Part shown: positions 1-5,901 of the stretch, one piece after another
How positions within the stretch are numbered: position 1 is the first letter of the stretch
Layout: each line of letters begins with the position of its first letter
DNA from: DASWVC01 sp036401335
GTDB lineage: Bacteria > Verrucomicrobiota > Verrucomicrobiia > Chthoniobacterales > JAFAMB01
Assembly: GCA_036401335.1 (NCBI GenBank)
Contig: DASWVC010000438.1
Location: forward strand, 1-8,097
Direction: 5' to 3'
DNA length: 8,097 nucleotides
Made by a program: the position numbers and the translations under genes
The notes under the pieces: model-generated
Told to the model about the DNA's origin: nothing
The model's database searches: none
The model's input: the letters and a program-made list of their open reading frames with translations, nothing else

Positions 1-243
1 GTCACCATCCGCGAACTGGCGGAACTGGTCTGCGATGTGGTCGGGTTCGACGGGTCGCTCGTCTTCGATGCTTCCAAGCCGGACGGTACGCCCCGGAAAT
101 TGTTGGACACCTCCAAGTTACGGGCGCTCGGCTGGCAACCACGGATCACGTTGAAGGAAGGTTTGAAGCAAGTGTACGGCTGGTTTTGCCAAAAGAATGG
201 CCTGCCGGCGGGGGAGCCGGCCCCGGCCCTGGCGCTCTCTTGA
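1..243 (+). CDS. fcl: GDP-L-fucose synthase, C-terminal part (5' end outside window)
   Basis: This is the last 80 codons of a gene that enters from the left in frame 1 and ends at TGA 241-243. The product is an NADPH-dependent epimerase/reductase of the extended SDR family. It converts GDP-4-keto-6-deoxy-mannose to GDP-L-fucose, a cytoplasmic precursor for surface glycans. The visible part carries the conserved C-terminal signature: a TIRELAELV helix, then FDASKPDGTPRKLLD, then LGWQPRITLKEGL, ending in an aromatic YGWF helix. The PDGTPRK stretch is highly characteristic of GDP-fucose synthases and separates them from UDP-glucose epimerases. The NADP-binding and catalytic Ser-Tyr-Lys regions lie outside the window, so activity cannot be judged. 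A short Gly/Ala/Pro-rich tail follows the last helix. The CMP-kinase-like gene begins 37 nt downstream on the same strand, so co-transcription is likely. Confidence 0.93.
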   Translation, partial: VTIRELAELVCDVVGFDGSLVFDASKPDGTPRKLLDTSKLRALGWQPRITLKEGLKQVYGWFCQKNGLPAGEPAPALALS

Positions 244-265
244 GGCCGGGCCCGCGACGCTTTTC

Positions 266-270
266 AGGAA
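266..270 (+). promoter_or_regulatory. Ribosome binding site deciding the GTG 281 start
   Basis: AGGAA lies 10 nt before GTG 281, just after the fucose synthase stop. It supports GTG 281 over the longer frame opening at 197, which would overlap the fucose synthase gene and add a low-complexity Arg/Pro leader without family similarity. Confidence 0.5.
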
Positions 271-280
271 CCATCGAACT

Positions 281-988
281 GTGGAACCGACCTCCACTTT
301 CCTGCGGATCGCCATCTCCAGCCACAGCGGCTGCGGCAATACCACGGCTACCAAGAACGTCGGGCGCACCCTTGGCTTAACGGTTGTAAACTACACGTTC
401 CGCGACTTGGCCGTTGACCTGCAGATGCCGTTTGAGGAGATTCAACGCCAGGCCAACGACACGCACATCTTCGATTTCCTGACCGACCTCAACCTGATCC
501 GGGCTTCGCTTCAACCGAAGGTGGTGGTTGGTTCCCGCCTGGCTTCATGGTTGGTCGATGCCGACCTGCGCGTGTGGCTGCACGCTCCCCTCGAGACCCG
601 CGCCCGGCGCGTTTACCAAAGGGAGCGTGAACGGTCCGTCAGTTACGAAGCCGTGTTGTACCACACCCTTAAGCGGGACGAGCAGAATCGTAAACGGTAC
701 CTGCAACTGTACGGCATCGACATCAACGACCGCAGTGATTTCGACATTATCATCAACACCGAGCGGCTTACGGCTGAACAGGTCTCAAGCCTGATTGTGG
801 CGGCTGCGCGGTGGGCGAGCCAGAACCGCCTTGACCGTCGCAACCCGCACCTTGAGCGGATTCGGAAGATCATTGCCGAAGATTTGCACGTCGATCCTGC
901 CATCCTCAGCGAGGTCACCCGCTCCCTCGACCTTCCGGCCATCTACCAAAAGGTAAGCGCCGACCTGCATGCCCATGCTGCGCGTTGA
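281..988 (+). CDS. Cytidylate-kinase-like P-loop protein with Walker A Lys replaced by Asn
   Basis: The 235-residue product resembles the archaeal-type (type 2) CMP kinases, which phosphorylate CMP/dCMP with ATP. What is visible: a beta strand plus P-loop at residues 10-22 (SHSGCGNTT); a NYTFRDLA segment at 37-44 where the family reads its nucleotide-binding helix; VVVGSRLASWLVDADLRVWL at 81-100, matching the family strand, Arg and second strand; a lid rich in Arg/Glu (107-118, RARRVYQRERER); and RDEQNRKRYLQLYGID at 132-147 followed by DFDIIINTE, the usual C-terminal core. The last 60 or so residues (from about 175) form an extra charged helical tail. The Walker A Lys position is Asn20 and the first Gly is Ser. 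I have a faint memory of a GCGN[ST]T variant in spirochaete and related homologues, so the change may be a subfamily trait rather than a mutation. Catalytic activity is therefore uncertain. GTG 281 is chosen because of the AGGAA before it and because residue 7 onward starts the core fold. Confidence 0.85.
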   Translation: MEPTSTFLRIAISSHSGCGNTTATKNVGRTLGLTVVNYTFRDLAVDLQMPFEEIQRQANDTHIFDFLTDLNLIRASLQPKVVVGSRLASWLVDADLRVWLHAPLETRARRVYQRERERSVSYEAVLYHTLKRDEQNRKRYLQLYGIDINDRSDFDIIINTERLTAEQVSSLIVAAARWASQNRLDRRNPHLERIRKIIAEDLHVDPAILSEVTRSLDLPAIYQKVSADLHAHAAR

Positions 989-1043
989 AAGTGGCCGGAA
1001 ACCGCTTGCGGTCGAGCGGCAGGACGGTTTAGCTCATTCCTTG

Positions 1044-1277
1044 GTGAAAATCCTCCGCCTGGCGTTCCTGCTCCGTACCCGCTTTGGCTATGGCCTTCTG
1101 GCTGTAACCCTTTGCAGCGGCTTTCCGGGTTGTGCGAACCATGGGGCGACGTCCGGCGGAACAAGACCTGACAACGTGGCCATCAGCCGATCGCAATACG
1201 ACGCCGAGGGCCACGGTTTCGAAGAGTCCTGGCCGTTTGGTCCCCTTCGCAACTCGGCAGCGGGCGACTTCCGATGA
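1044..1277 (+). CDS. Tiny putative lipoprotein or exported peptide, coupled to DUF1345 gene
   Basis: I do not recognise this 77-residue protein. From GTG 1044 it begins MKILRLAFLLRTRFGYG and continues into a hydrophobic stretch that ends GFPGC. This looks like a signal peptide with a non-ideal lipobox (F-P-G-C at about residues 27-30). The mature part is about 48 residues, polar, and contains QYDAEGHGFEESWPFGPL, which looks like a constrained motif rather than random sequence. The same frame is open from ATG 969, inside the CMP-kinase-like gene. That start would put 25 charged residues before the hydrophobic segment, so I prefer 1044. Neither start has a clear Shine-Dalgarno sequence. Its TGA (1275-1277) overlaps ATG 1274 of the DUF1345 gene, a typical translational-coupling arrangement and the best evidence that the frame is real. 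Confidence 0.6.
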   Translation: MKILRLAFLLRTRFGYGLLAVTLCSGFPGCANHGATSGGTRPDNVAISRSQYDAEGHGFEESWPFGPLRNSAAGDFR

Positions 1278-1948
1278 AGGAATTTTTTAAGCACTTGGAT
1301 GCTCATGAGCGGGCGGTGGCCGCAATGGCCGTCGCGGCGGTTGTACTGGTTGCAACCTGGGGCCGGGTTTCCCACGAGGTCCAGTTGGTTCTGGTCTGGG
1401 ATGGGTTTGCCCTCACCGCCATCCTGCTGGCCTGGGTGCGGATCCTTACGGCAGTACCCCTCACGGTGGTGCGGGCGGCCAGGCTGCAGGACGCAAACCG
1501 CGTGACCATTTTCCTTTTTGTCCTTGCGGCGGCGGTGGCAAGCCTCTTCGCGGTGGCTTCGCTGCTCGCCAAAGCCAAGGAGTTTCACGGGCCCGTGTTT
1601 CGAGATCACATCCTCCTGGCCGTTGCCACCGTGGGCTGCTCCTGGGTGCTCATGCACACCATCTTTACCCTCCATTACGCCCATTCTTACTACCGCCGCA
1701 ACGACCTGGACCCTCAAAGCGAGGCCGGCAGCGGTCTTCAGTTCCCGGGTGAGGAACAGCCCGACTTCCTCGATTTTGCGTATTTCTCGTTCGTGGTCGG
1801 AATGACTTTCCAAGTTTCCGATGTGCAAATCAGCTCCAAGCAGATCCGCCGCTTTGTCCTGGTCCACGGGTTTTTATCGTTCGTGTTCAGCACCGTCATC
1901 CTTGCTTTGGCCATCAACCTGGCTTCCGGGTTACTCACCCCAAGCTGA
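1274..1948 (+). CDS. DUF1345 family inner-membrane protein
   Basis: The 224-residue product is an integral membrane protein of the DUF1345 family, whose function is unknown. Hydrophobic segments lie at about residues 13-29, 37-57, 77-98, 111-134 and 193-217. The family signatures are clear: SWVLMHTIFTLHYAHSYY at 123-140, a short soluble loop with the L-x-FPGEE-x-PDFLDF block at 155-168, then YFSFVVGMTFQVSDVQIS at 170-187, followed by the last membrane helix. Length and motif order match complete family members, so the gene is intact. It starts with ATG 1274 inside the stop of the upstream small-lipoprotein gene and has no good Shine-Dalgarno sequence of its own. Translation is probably coupled. 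No catalytic residues are obvious, and the conserved Asp/Gln/His face of the HYAH and FQVSDVQ motifs could line a transport or binding site. Confidence 0.92.
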   Translation: MKEFFKHLDAHERAVAAMAVAAVVLVATWGRVSHEVQLVLVWDGFALTAILLAWVRILTAVPLTVVRAARLQDANRVTIFLFVLAAAVASLFAVASLLAKAKEFHGPVFRDHILLAVATVGCSWVLMHTIFTLHYAHSYYRRNDLDPQSEAGSGLQFPGEEQPDFLDFAYFSFVVGMTFQVSDVQISSKQIRRFVLVHGFLSFVFSTVILALAINLASGLLTPS

Positions 1949-1991
1949 GGGGCTTGCCGGGGTGTTTCCCGCGCTGAGGGCGTTCCGGCAG

Positions 1992-2013
1992 GGGCGCTTG
2001 TCCTCAAGCGCCC
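1992..2013. terminator. Perfect 9-bp hairpin after the DUF1345 gene (terminator-like)
   Basis: GGGCGCTTG (1992-2000), loop TCCT, CAAGCGCCC (2005-2013) form a perfect GC-rich 9-bp stem. It lies 43 nt past the DUF1345 stop in the spacer between convergent genes. No T-run follows on either strand, so it is not a textbook intrinsic terminator. It could act as an mRNA 3' end stabiliser or a pause site for both directions. Confidence 0.5.
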
Positions 2014-2108
2014 GGGGAGAACGTGTCGACGCCGGGCCTGGGCGGAAATGCAGCTGTTTTTTCCACGACATCCTCGGCTGGCCGTAAGCCGAAGACCATC
2101 CCGGAGCA

Positions 2109-2143
2109 GCCGCTTGCCGCCATAGCGGCCTGGAAAAGGCGGC
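2109..2143. terminator. Overlapping GC-rich hairpins after the minus-strand lipoprotein gene
   Basis: Two mutually exclusive stems can form here. One is GCCGCT (2109-2114) with AGCGGC (2124-2129). The other is GCCGCC (2116-2121) with GGCGGC (2138-2143), enclosing a 16-nt loop that contains CCTTTTCC on the minus strand. They start 8 nt past the stop of the minus-strand lipoprotein gene. A smaller TCGGCT/AGCCGA stem lies at 2074-2092. There is no T-run after the stems, so a terminator role is only suggested by position. Apart from these hairpins and the one at 1992-2013 I see nothing coding in the spacer 1949-2150. Confidence 0.3.
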
Positions 2144-2150
2144 CGTGCCG

Positions 2151-2339
2151 TTACGGTGTTTTCCGGCCGTTGCTTTCGTCTTCGGGCCGCTCGACCGGCA
2201 CAAGGTGCCCCTGGCCATGGATGCCTTCATCAAACGTTCGGCCGACGTCACCGCTGCTTTCTTCAGACACCGAACAGCCCGTTGAGCCGAGGGCGCCCGC
2301 GGCTGCAAGTAGTAGCGCTGCGATTCTTTTCACCTTCAC
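2151..2339 (-). CDS. Small lipoprotein (62 residues)
   Basis: From GTG 2339 the product begins MKVKRIAALLLAAAGALGSTGC: a positive N-terminus, a run of Leu/Ala, and a lipobox-like S-T-G-C with the modifiable Cys at residue 22. The mature part is only about 40 residues, acidic and polar (SEESSGDVG, later ERPEDESNGRK), and has no predicted fold. This is the pattern of tiny bacterial lipoproteins held in the membrane by a lipid, such as entericidin-like peptides, but I see no specific family match. An alternative start is GTG 2333 (MKRIAALL). Neither start has a good Shine-Dalgarno sequence. It is the last gene of the minus-strand cluster, 53 nt after the exported paralog, so it may be carried on the same transcript. 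Confidence 0.6.
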   Translation of the reverse strand: MKVKRIAALLLAAAGALGSTGCSVSEESSGDVGRTFDEGIHGQGHLVPVERPEDESNGRKTP

Positions 2340-2392
2340 GTCGGCGAGCTTAATGGGATGCTGCTGGAAAGGCGAGGTTCACCCCGGAAAAA

Positions 2393-3157
2393 TTACTGTC
2401 GCAGCTTGGCGTAAAGTTGCTCGATTTCCTGTCCGGCCGCGGTGATTCTGTCGTGGAGCTTCTGATAGGCATCGGTCAGGTTGCTGTCGCTGAACGTTGG
2501 CGGGCCAGGTGGTTTTCCGCTGTCCCATTGACCCCAATTCTCCTCGTAAAACGTGAGAAGTTTGCCGTGGGCATCGATGAATTCACCCATCACTTTCTCT
2601 TTCCTTTGCACCACCGGCCAGGGGATGGAGTCAATGATCTGTTGTTTGATGCGCGCCGCCAACGGGCCCGGGATACGCCGGCTGAGCAACGCGTTTTGCA
2701 AGTCTGTGGACGCGTCTGCGTAGAGTTTTTCCACCAGGTCTTCGGCGTCTCGAAGCTGTTTTAGAGAGTCGTGCCAAGGGGCAATCTCGTCTTTGGAATT
2801 GAAGGTGCCTGGATCCAGACGCTGCGGTTTGTCGAAATAATTGAAGCGCAACTCCAGGTTGCTTTCCGCCTGCAGCAGCCGGCCCATGACTTTGCTCGAC
2901 GCAATGCCAATCTGTTGCTTTAAGCTGTCGGTTGCTTCGTTAAAGCTGCGCTGCTGTTCGGGATCGACGGTTCCCGGGGCTTTGGGGAACCCATTAACGG
3001 ATGGACCCGGGGCAGCGAGGGGCGGAGGGGATGCGGCCGGAAAAGCCGGCGCTCTCCCGGTTGGAGCGGGGGTTTGCGCGCGCAAGCCTGATGGAACCAA
3101 GCAGAAGGCCAGCGCGACGACGGCGGGAAAACGAGGGGGTAGAAAAGGTGAGGACAC
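2393..3157 (-). CDS. Exported protein, downstream copy of a tandem paralog pair (unrecognised family)
   Basis: I know no name for this family. From GTG 3157 the product has 254 residues. TTG 3178 would add seven, and neither start has a Shine-Dalgarno sequence. It opens with a signal peptide (PAVVALAFCLVPSGLRA, probable cleavage before Gln) and a Pro/Ala-rich linker of about 45 residues. A helical domain follows, rich in Lys, Glu, Gln and Leu. Recognisable blocks, numbered from the TTG, are NYFDKPQRLDPGTF at 113-126, LVEKLYADASTDL at 148-160, DSIPWPVVQ at 183-191, DAHGKLLTFYEENWGQWDSG at 202-221, and a last amphipathic helix ending LYAKLRQ. The same blocks occur in the same order in the gene just upstream: about 50 of 133 ungapped positions are identical by eye, so the pair arose by tandem duplication. 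There are no Cys pairs, catalytic triads or metal motifs. A structural or scaffold role in the periplasm is conceivable but not shown. Confidence 0.88.
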   Translation of the reverse strand: MSSPFLPPRFPAVVALAFCLVPSGLRAQTPAPTGRAPAFPAASPPPLAAPGPSVNGFPKAPGTVDPEQQRSFNEATDSLKQQIGIASSKVMGRLLQAESNLELRFNYFDKPQRLDPGTFNSKDEIAPWHDSLKQLRDAEDLVEKLYADASTDLQNALLSRRIPGPLAARIKQQIIDSIPWPVVQRKEKVMGEFIDAHGKLLTFYEENWGQWDSGKPPGPPTFSDSNLTDAYQKLHDRITAAGQEIEQLYAKLRQ

Positions 3158-3205
3158 GGAAGAAACGGTAACGGCCAAGGTGACACGGGAACGGCGACGG
3201 TCTAG

Positions 3206-3889
3206 CTATTCGCTCATCGCTTTATACTGTTCGTCGAGTTGTTTGCCAGCTGAAAGGAGGTCGTTTTTAGCCTTCAGGTAACTGGCATTGAGCTGCGTGG
3301 TCCTGAATTTTACCGGCTGGCCCGCATCCCAGGAACCCCAGTACTTTTCGTAAAGGTTCAACAGCTGTGCATGGGCCTCGATGTACCGCTGAAAGCACTG
3401 ATTCTTTTTTTGGATCGTCGGCCAGGGAAAACCATCGAGAACGGAGTTTCTGAAGGGCTGCGCGATCTGGGCGCTCACCTTGGCGTTGATCAATTCCGCA
3501 TCCAGATTCCGGCCGGCGTTTGCGTAAAGTGCTGCCACGCGATCTTGCTTGACGGCCAGATCCTGAAGCAGCTTGCGCCAGGCCAGGACTTCATCAATGG
3601 AAGCGTAGGTGTTGGGATCGAGCCGTTCAGGCTTTTGGAAATAACTCAATTTTTGGTAAAGCTCGGCTTCTTCCTGCTGAATCCTGTCCACCACTTTACT
3701 GGCAGCCGCCGTCAGAGCCGCCTGCAGGGCGGTGGCCCGAGCTTCGGCGGAAGGATCAGGGCTCGGACTGGCTGCAGGTGACGGGGAACGCACGGAAGCA
3801 ACTGGTTGTGCTTGGGCTGAACCGGAGCCGCCGACCCCGCAAACAACCAGCCACAAGGCGGTGCGATGAAAAAACCGGAGGTTCCTCAC
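3206..3889 (-). CDS. Exported protein, upstream copy of a tandem paralog pair (unrecognised family)
   Basis: The product has 227 residues from GTG 3889. A signal peptide occupies residues 1-27 (MRNLRFFHRT, a hydrophobic core, then SAQA before Gln). A short Ser/Pro linker (SPSPAASPSPDPS, 35-47) follows, and then the helical domain shared with the next gene: SYFQKPERLDPNTY at 82-95, DRVAALYANAGRNLD at 116-130, DGFPWPTIQKKNQ at 152-164, EAHAQLLNLYEKYWGSWDAG at 171-190, ending QLDEQYKAMSE. Aromatic and Trp residues are conserved between the copies (PWP, YWGSWD/NWGQWD), suggesting a fixed fold. The frame stays open upstream to 4075 inside the methyltransferase gene. GTG 3889 is preferred because it gives a clean signal peptide, has AGG 8 nt before it, and lies 4 nt after the methyltransferase stop. 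Function is unknown. Its stop, TAG 3206-3208, is in frame with the following paralog. Confidence 0.88.
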   Translation of the reverse strand: MRNLRFFHRTALWLVVCGVGGSGSAQAQPVASVRSPSPAASPSPDPSAEARATALQAALTAAASKVVDRIQQEEAELYQKLSYFQKPERLDPNTYASIDEVLAWRKLLQDLAVKQDRVAALYANAGRNLDAELINAKVSAQIAQPFRNSVLDGFPWPTIQKKNQCFQRYIEAHAQLLNLYEKYWGSWDAGQPVKFRTTQLNASYLKAKNDLLSAGKQLDEQYKAMSE

Positions 3890-3893
3890 AAGC

Positions 3894-4808
3894 TCAACCT
3901 GGCTTACCTTCCGGGCCCGCCTCCCGGTTGAGCGAGGGTTCGAGAGCTCGAACCCGGGCCGGCCGGAACCGCGTGCCTTTGGTGGGCTCCAGGGCGAACT
4001 GCCAATCTTTCTCCGGAAAAATGTGCTCGTTGTAAAGCGGGTGGCCAAACCGATGATGGGCAAACATTTGTTCATTCCATAACGCCTTCAGACGACGTTT
4101 TTGTGCCAACCCGTAAATCTTGGCGATCTTCAGGTCGTGGTGTGTGGCGTTGAACTCGTCAATGGCCAAAAGTTCGCCGGCAAAGCGGGAGTGCATTTCC
4201 CAGTCGCTGCCGATCATGTCGTCAAAGTAACAGATCACGCGCGGCAGGAAAAAGTCGTGCGAACCTTCCAGAAGCTGCAGCGCCGACACAGTGGAGGAAT
4301 AATAATCGACGTCAAAAGAAATGAACCCAACCGGTGCCGGCCGGTACTGGGCGAGAAAGTTCGGAACCGTTTCGGCCAAGTCGCCAAGGACCATGGTCGC
4401 ATGACGCAAACGTGACCGCAGCGCCGCGACGTCCATGCGAAAAAATCCTTCCCGCCAGACGTAAGGAAGGTCCCGGTAGTCCTTGGGGGGCGGCATGCCG
4501 CTACCTGTGTCAAAACCATACACCTGGCAGTTCACGCCGGTGTTTTTCGCCACCAGTTCCGCGGTCTTTTCAAGCGCCAATAATCCGTTGCCGGTTGCCA
4601 CGCCGAACTCGATCGCGCTAATGCTTTTCAAGCCAAGCGCTCGGGCCTGAAGTGCCGCGTTGTACACCCCGTAAGCATAGTTGGGGCGCATGACCAGGTC
4701 CCAACGGATGCGACGATCCAGCGGTTGGTTGGGCAGCAGCCCGATGACTTGCCGAAGCATTTCTCGGTTGAAAAACAGACGGTAAAACAACGGCAAATCC
4801 AAACGCAT
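3894..4808 (-). CDS. Class I SAM-dependent methyltransferase, TylF/MycF-like
   Basis: This 304-residue protein has a Rossmann-type methyltransferase core after a 60-residue helical N-terminal part. Motif I is IEFGVATGNG at residues 66-75 (SAM glycine loop), followed by YGFDTGSGMP at 97-106, whose Asp is placed to bind the SAM ribose. Later come FISFDVDYYSSTVSALQLL at 162-180 and CYFDDMIG at 193-200. The D-x-D-x-Y-x-S-T-x-x-A-L and FDD pattern resembles the metal-dependent TylF/MycF O-methyltransferases, which act on sugar hydroxyls of natural products or glycans. The substrate here cannot be deduced. The C-terminal 40 residues are basic and probably disordered. ATG 4808 is well supported by GAGGT with a 6-nt spacer (4815-4819). 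The dehydrogenase gene ends 115 nt upstream; that gap holds short GC-rich repeats but no clear terminator. The exported paralog starts 4 nt after this gene's stop, so the two are almost certainly one transcript. Confidence 0.85.
   Translation of the reverse strand: MRLDLPLFYRLFFNREMLRQVIGLLPNQPLDRRIRWDLVMRPNYAYGVYNAALQARALGLKSISAIEFGVATGNGLLALEKTAELVAKNTGVNCQVYGFDTGSGMPPPKDYRDLPYVWREGFFRMDVAALRSRLRHATMVLGDLAETVPNFLAQYRPAPVGFISFDVDYYSSTVSALQLLEGSHDFFLPRVICYFDDMIGSDWEMHSRFAGELLAIDEFNATHHDLKIAKIYGLAQKRRLKALWNEQMFAHHRFGHPLYNEHIFPEKDWQFALEPTKGTRFRPARVRALEPSLNREAGPEGKPG
3898..3902 (-). promoter_or_regulatory. Ribosome binding site inside the methyltransferase 3' end
   Basis: On the minus strand this reads CCAGG. 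Its AGG lies 8 nt before GTG 3889 and overlaps the last codons and stop of the methyltransferase gene. It decides the start of the exported paralog and implies coupled translation. Confidence 0.45.
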
Positions 4809-4814
4809 AAGCTG

Positions 4815-4819
4815 ACCTC
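4815..4819 (-). promoter_or_regulatory. Strong ribosome binding site of the methyltransferase gene
   Basis: GAGGT on the minus strand, 6 nt before ATG 4808. It is among the clearest Shine-Dalgarno sequences in a window where most genes have weak ones. Confidence 0.6.
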
Positions 4820-4923
4820 AAGGCAAGTACGCCGAAGCTGTTCTGGCGATTGCGCTTCCTCCCTTACAGGACAACCCCGGCTGGGGCAAGCAGCGTCTCC
4901 CGGCTTCGGGCCGGTGTCCCCGG

Positions 4924-5901
4924 TCAGGGTTGCAGGAGCAGGCCTTCAAGGGGTTGCCCTTGCTCGAACCGTCTGAGGTTGCGCAAAAAATGCTCCACCA
5001 TACGCTCGGGTTCATTGGCGTGACCGCCGCTGGAATGCGGGGTAATGTAGCAGCGCGGGGCAAACCACAGCGGGTGATCCGGCGGCAACGGTTCGGGGTC
5101 GGTCACGTCCAGGTAGGCACCGGCGAGTCTTCCCGCAGAGAGCGCATCCGCGAGGGCCTGCTGGTCGGTCGTGGCGCCGCGGCCGATGCTGTAGTAACAC
5201 GCGCCGGGCTTGAACAGGTTGAAACGCGCGGCACCAAAGAAGCCGGGGGTGGAACCGTTTTCGGGCAGGATGTTCACGACGTGGTCAGCGGCGGCCAGTG
5301 CTTCCGGCAATTGTGTTTCGTCGATCAGTTCGACCTGGGGCAGCGATTGCTTTCGGCGGCGGAGGCCGAGGACCCGGGCATGAAAAGGAGCAAGCAATTC
5401 GGCCAGGCGGGCTCCGATCGAACCAAACCCGGCGAGCAGGATCACCTGGTTTTCCAGCAAGTGGCATCGTGCGCGCAGGGCCACATGTGGCCAGGATCGG
5501 TCCGTCCGCTGGACCTCGTACGCGGCGTGCAACTGGCGGCTGTGGGCCAGGATGAACGCAAGGGCGTGCTGCGCGCACGGTTCGGCAAAAACCCAGGAGC
5601 TGTTAGTGACGAGCAGGCCGCCCTCCTCCACCCGGGACCGAAGCGCCGCGGTGTCGTAGCGGGCGTACCCGGCGCTGGAGAGGTGAACCCAACGAAGGTC
5701 CGGGTTAGCGGTCAGCAGATCAGGGTCCGGCTGGCCAAACGCCACCTGGGCCTCTTGCAGGGCCAGGTCTGGGGCCCCCTTGGAAAGCACATCCGGCGGG
5801 GGGGATGCAAGGATCAGGCGGTGCGCCTGACAAGCCTCCCGCAAATGGCTGGCGGCACGTTCATTAAGCAGCGCATTGGTCCAGATCGTGAGTTGGCCCA
5901 T
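4924..5901 (-). CDS. D-isomer-specific 2-hydroxyacid dehydrogenase
   Basis: This is a 325-residue cytoplasmic oxidoreductase of the family that interconverts 2-keto acids and D-2-hydroxy acids (glyoxylate/hydroxypyruvate reductases, phosphoglycerate dehydrogenase and relatives). The dinucleotide-binding loop is GFGSIG at 158-163. The catalytic set is complete: Arg241 in SIGRGATTD, Glu270 in DVTDPEPLP and His289 in ITPHSSGG. DHPLW at 275-279 is also typical. About 18 residues after the glycine loop, where NAD enzymes carry an acidic residue, the sequence reads GLRRRK (179-184), which hints at NADP(H) preference. The substrate cannot be read from the sequence. ATG 5901 is supported by GAGG 8 nt upstream (5910-5913). 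It is transcribed divergently from the GH15 gene and may head the minus-strand cluster, though 115 nt separate it from the methyltransferase gene. Confidence 0.92.
   Translation of the reverse strand: MGQLTIWTNALLNERAASHLREACQAHRLILASPPPDVLSKGAPDLALQEAQVAFGQPDPDLLTANPDLRWVHLSSAGYARYDTAALRSRVEEGGLLVTNSSWVFAEPCAQHALAFILAHSRQLHAAYEVQRTDRSWPHVALRARCHLLENQVILLAGFGSIGARLAELLAPFHARVLGLRRRKQSLPQVELIDETQLPEALAAADHVVNILPENGSTPGFFGAARFNLFKPGACYYSIGRGATTDQQALADALSAGRLAGAYLDVTDPEPLPPDHPLWFAPRCYITPHSSGGHANEPERMVEHFLRNLRRFEQGQPLEGLLLQP

Noticed and set aside
197..280. Longer start (ATG 197) for the CMP-kinase-like gene
   Set aside because: It would overlap the fucose synthase gene by 47 nt and add a low-complexity leader. 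GTG 281 has an AGGAA at good spacing.
1088..1867. Minus-strand open frame of 259 codons opposite the DUF1345 gene
   Set aside because: The plus-strand DUF1345 protein has all family motifs. The antisense product is a charged His/Gly/Arg-rich sequence with no fold.
2023..2445. Plus-strand open frame of 140 codons across the convergent spacer
   Set aside because: It is Ser/Pro/Arg-rich without domain signals and overlaps a better-supported minus-strand lipoprotein gene and the end of the exported paralog.
3890..4075. Longer start (4075) for the upstream exported paralog
   Set aside because: The extra 62 codons lie inside the methyltransferase gene and would bury the signal peptide.
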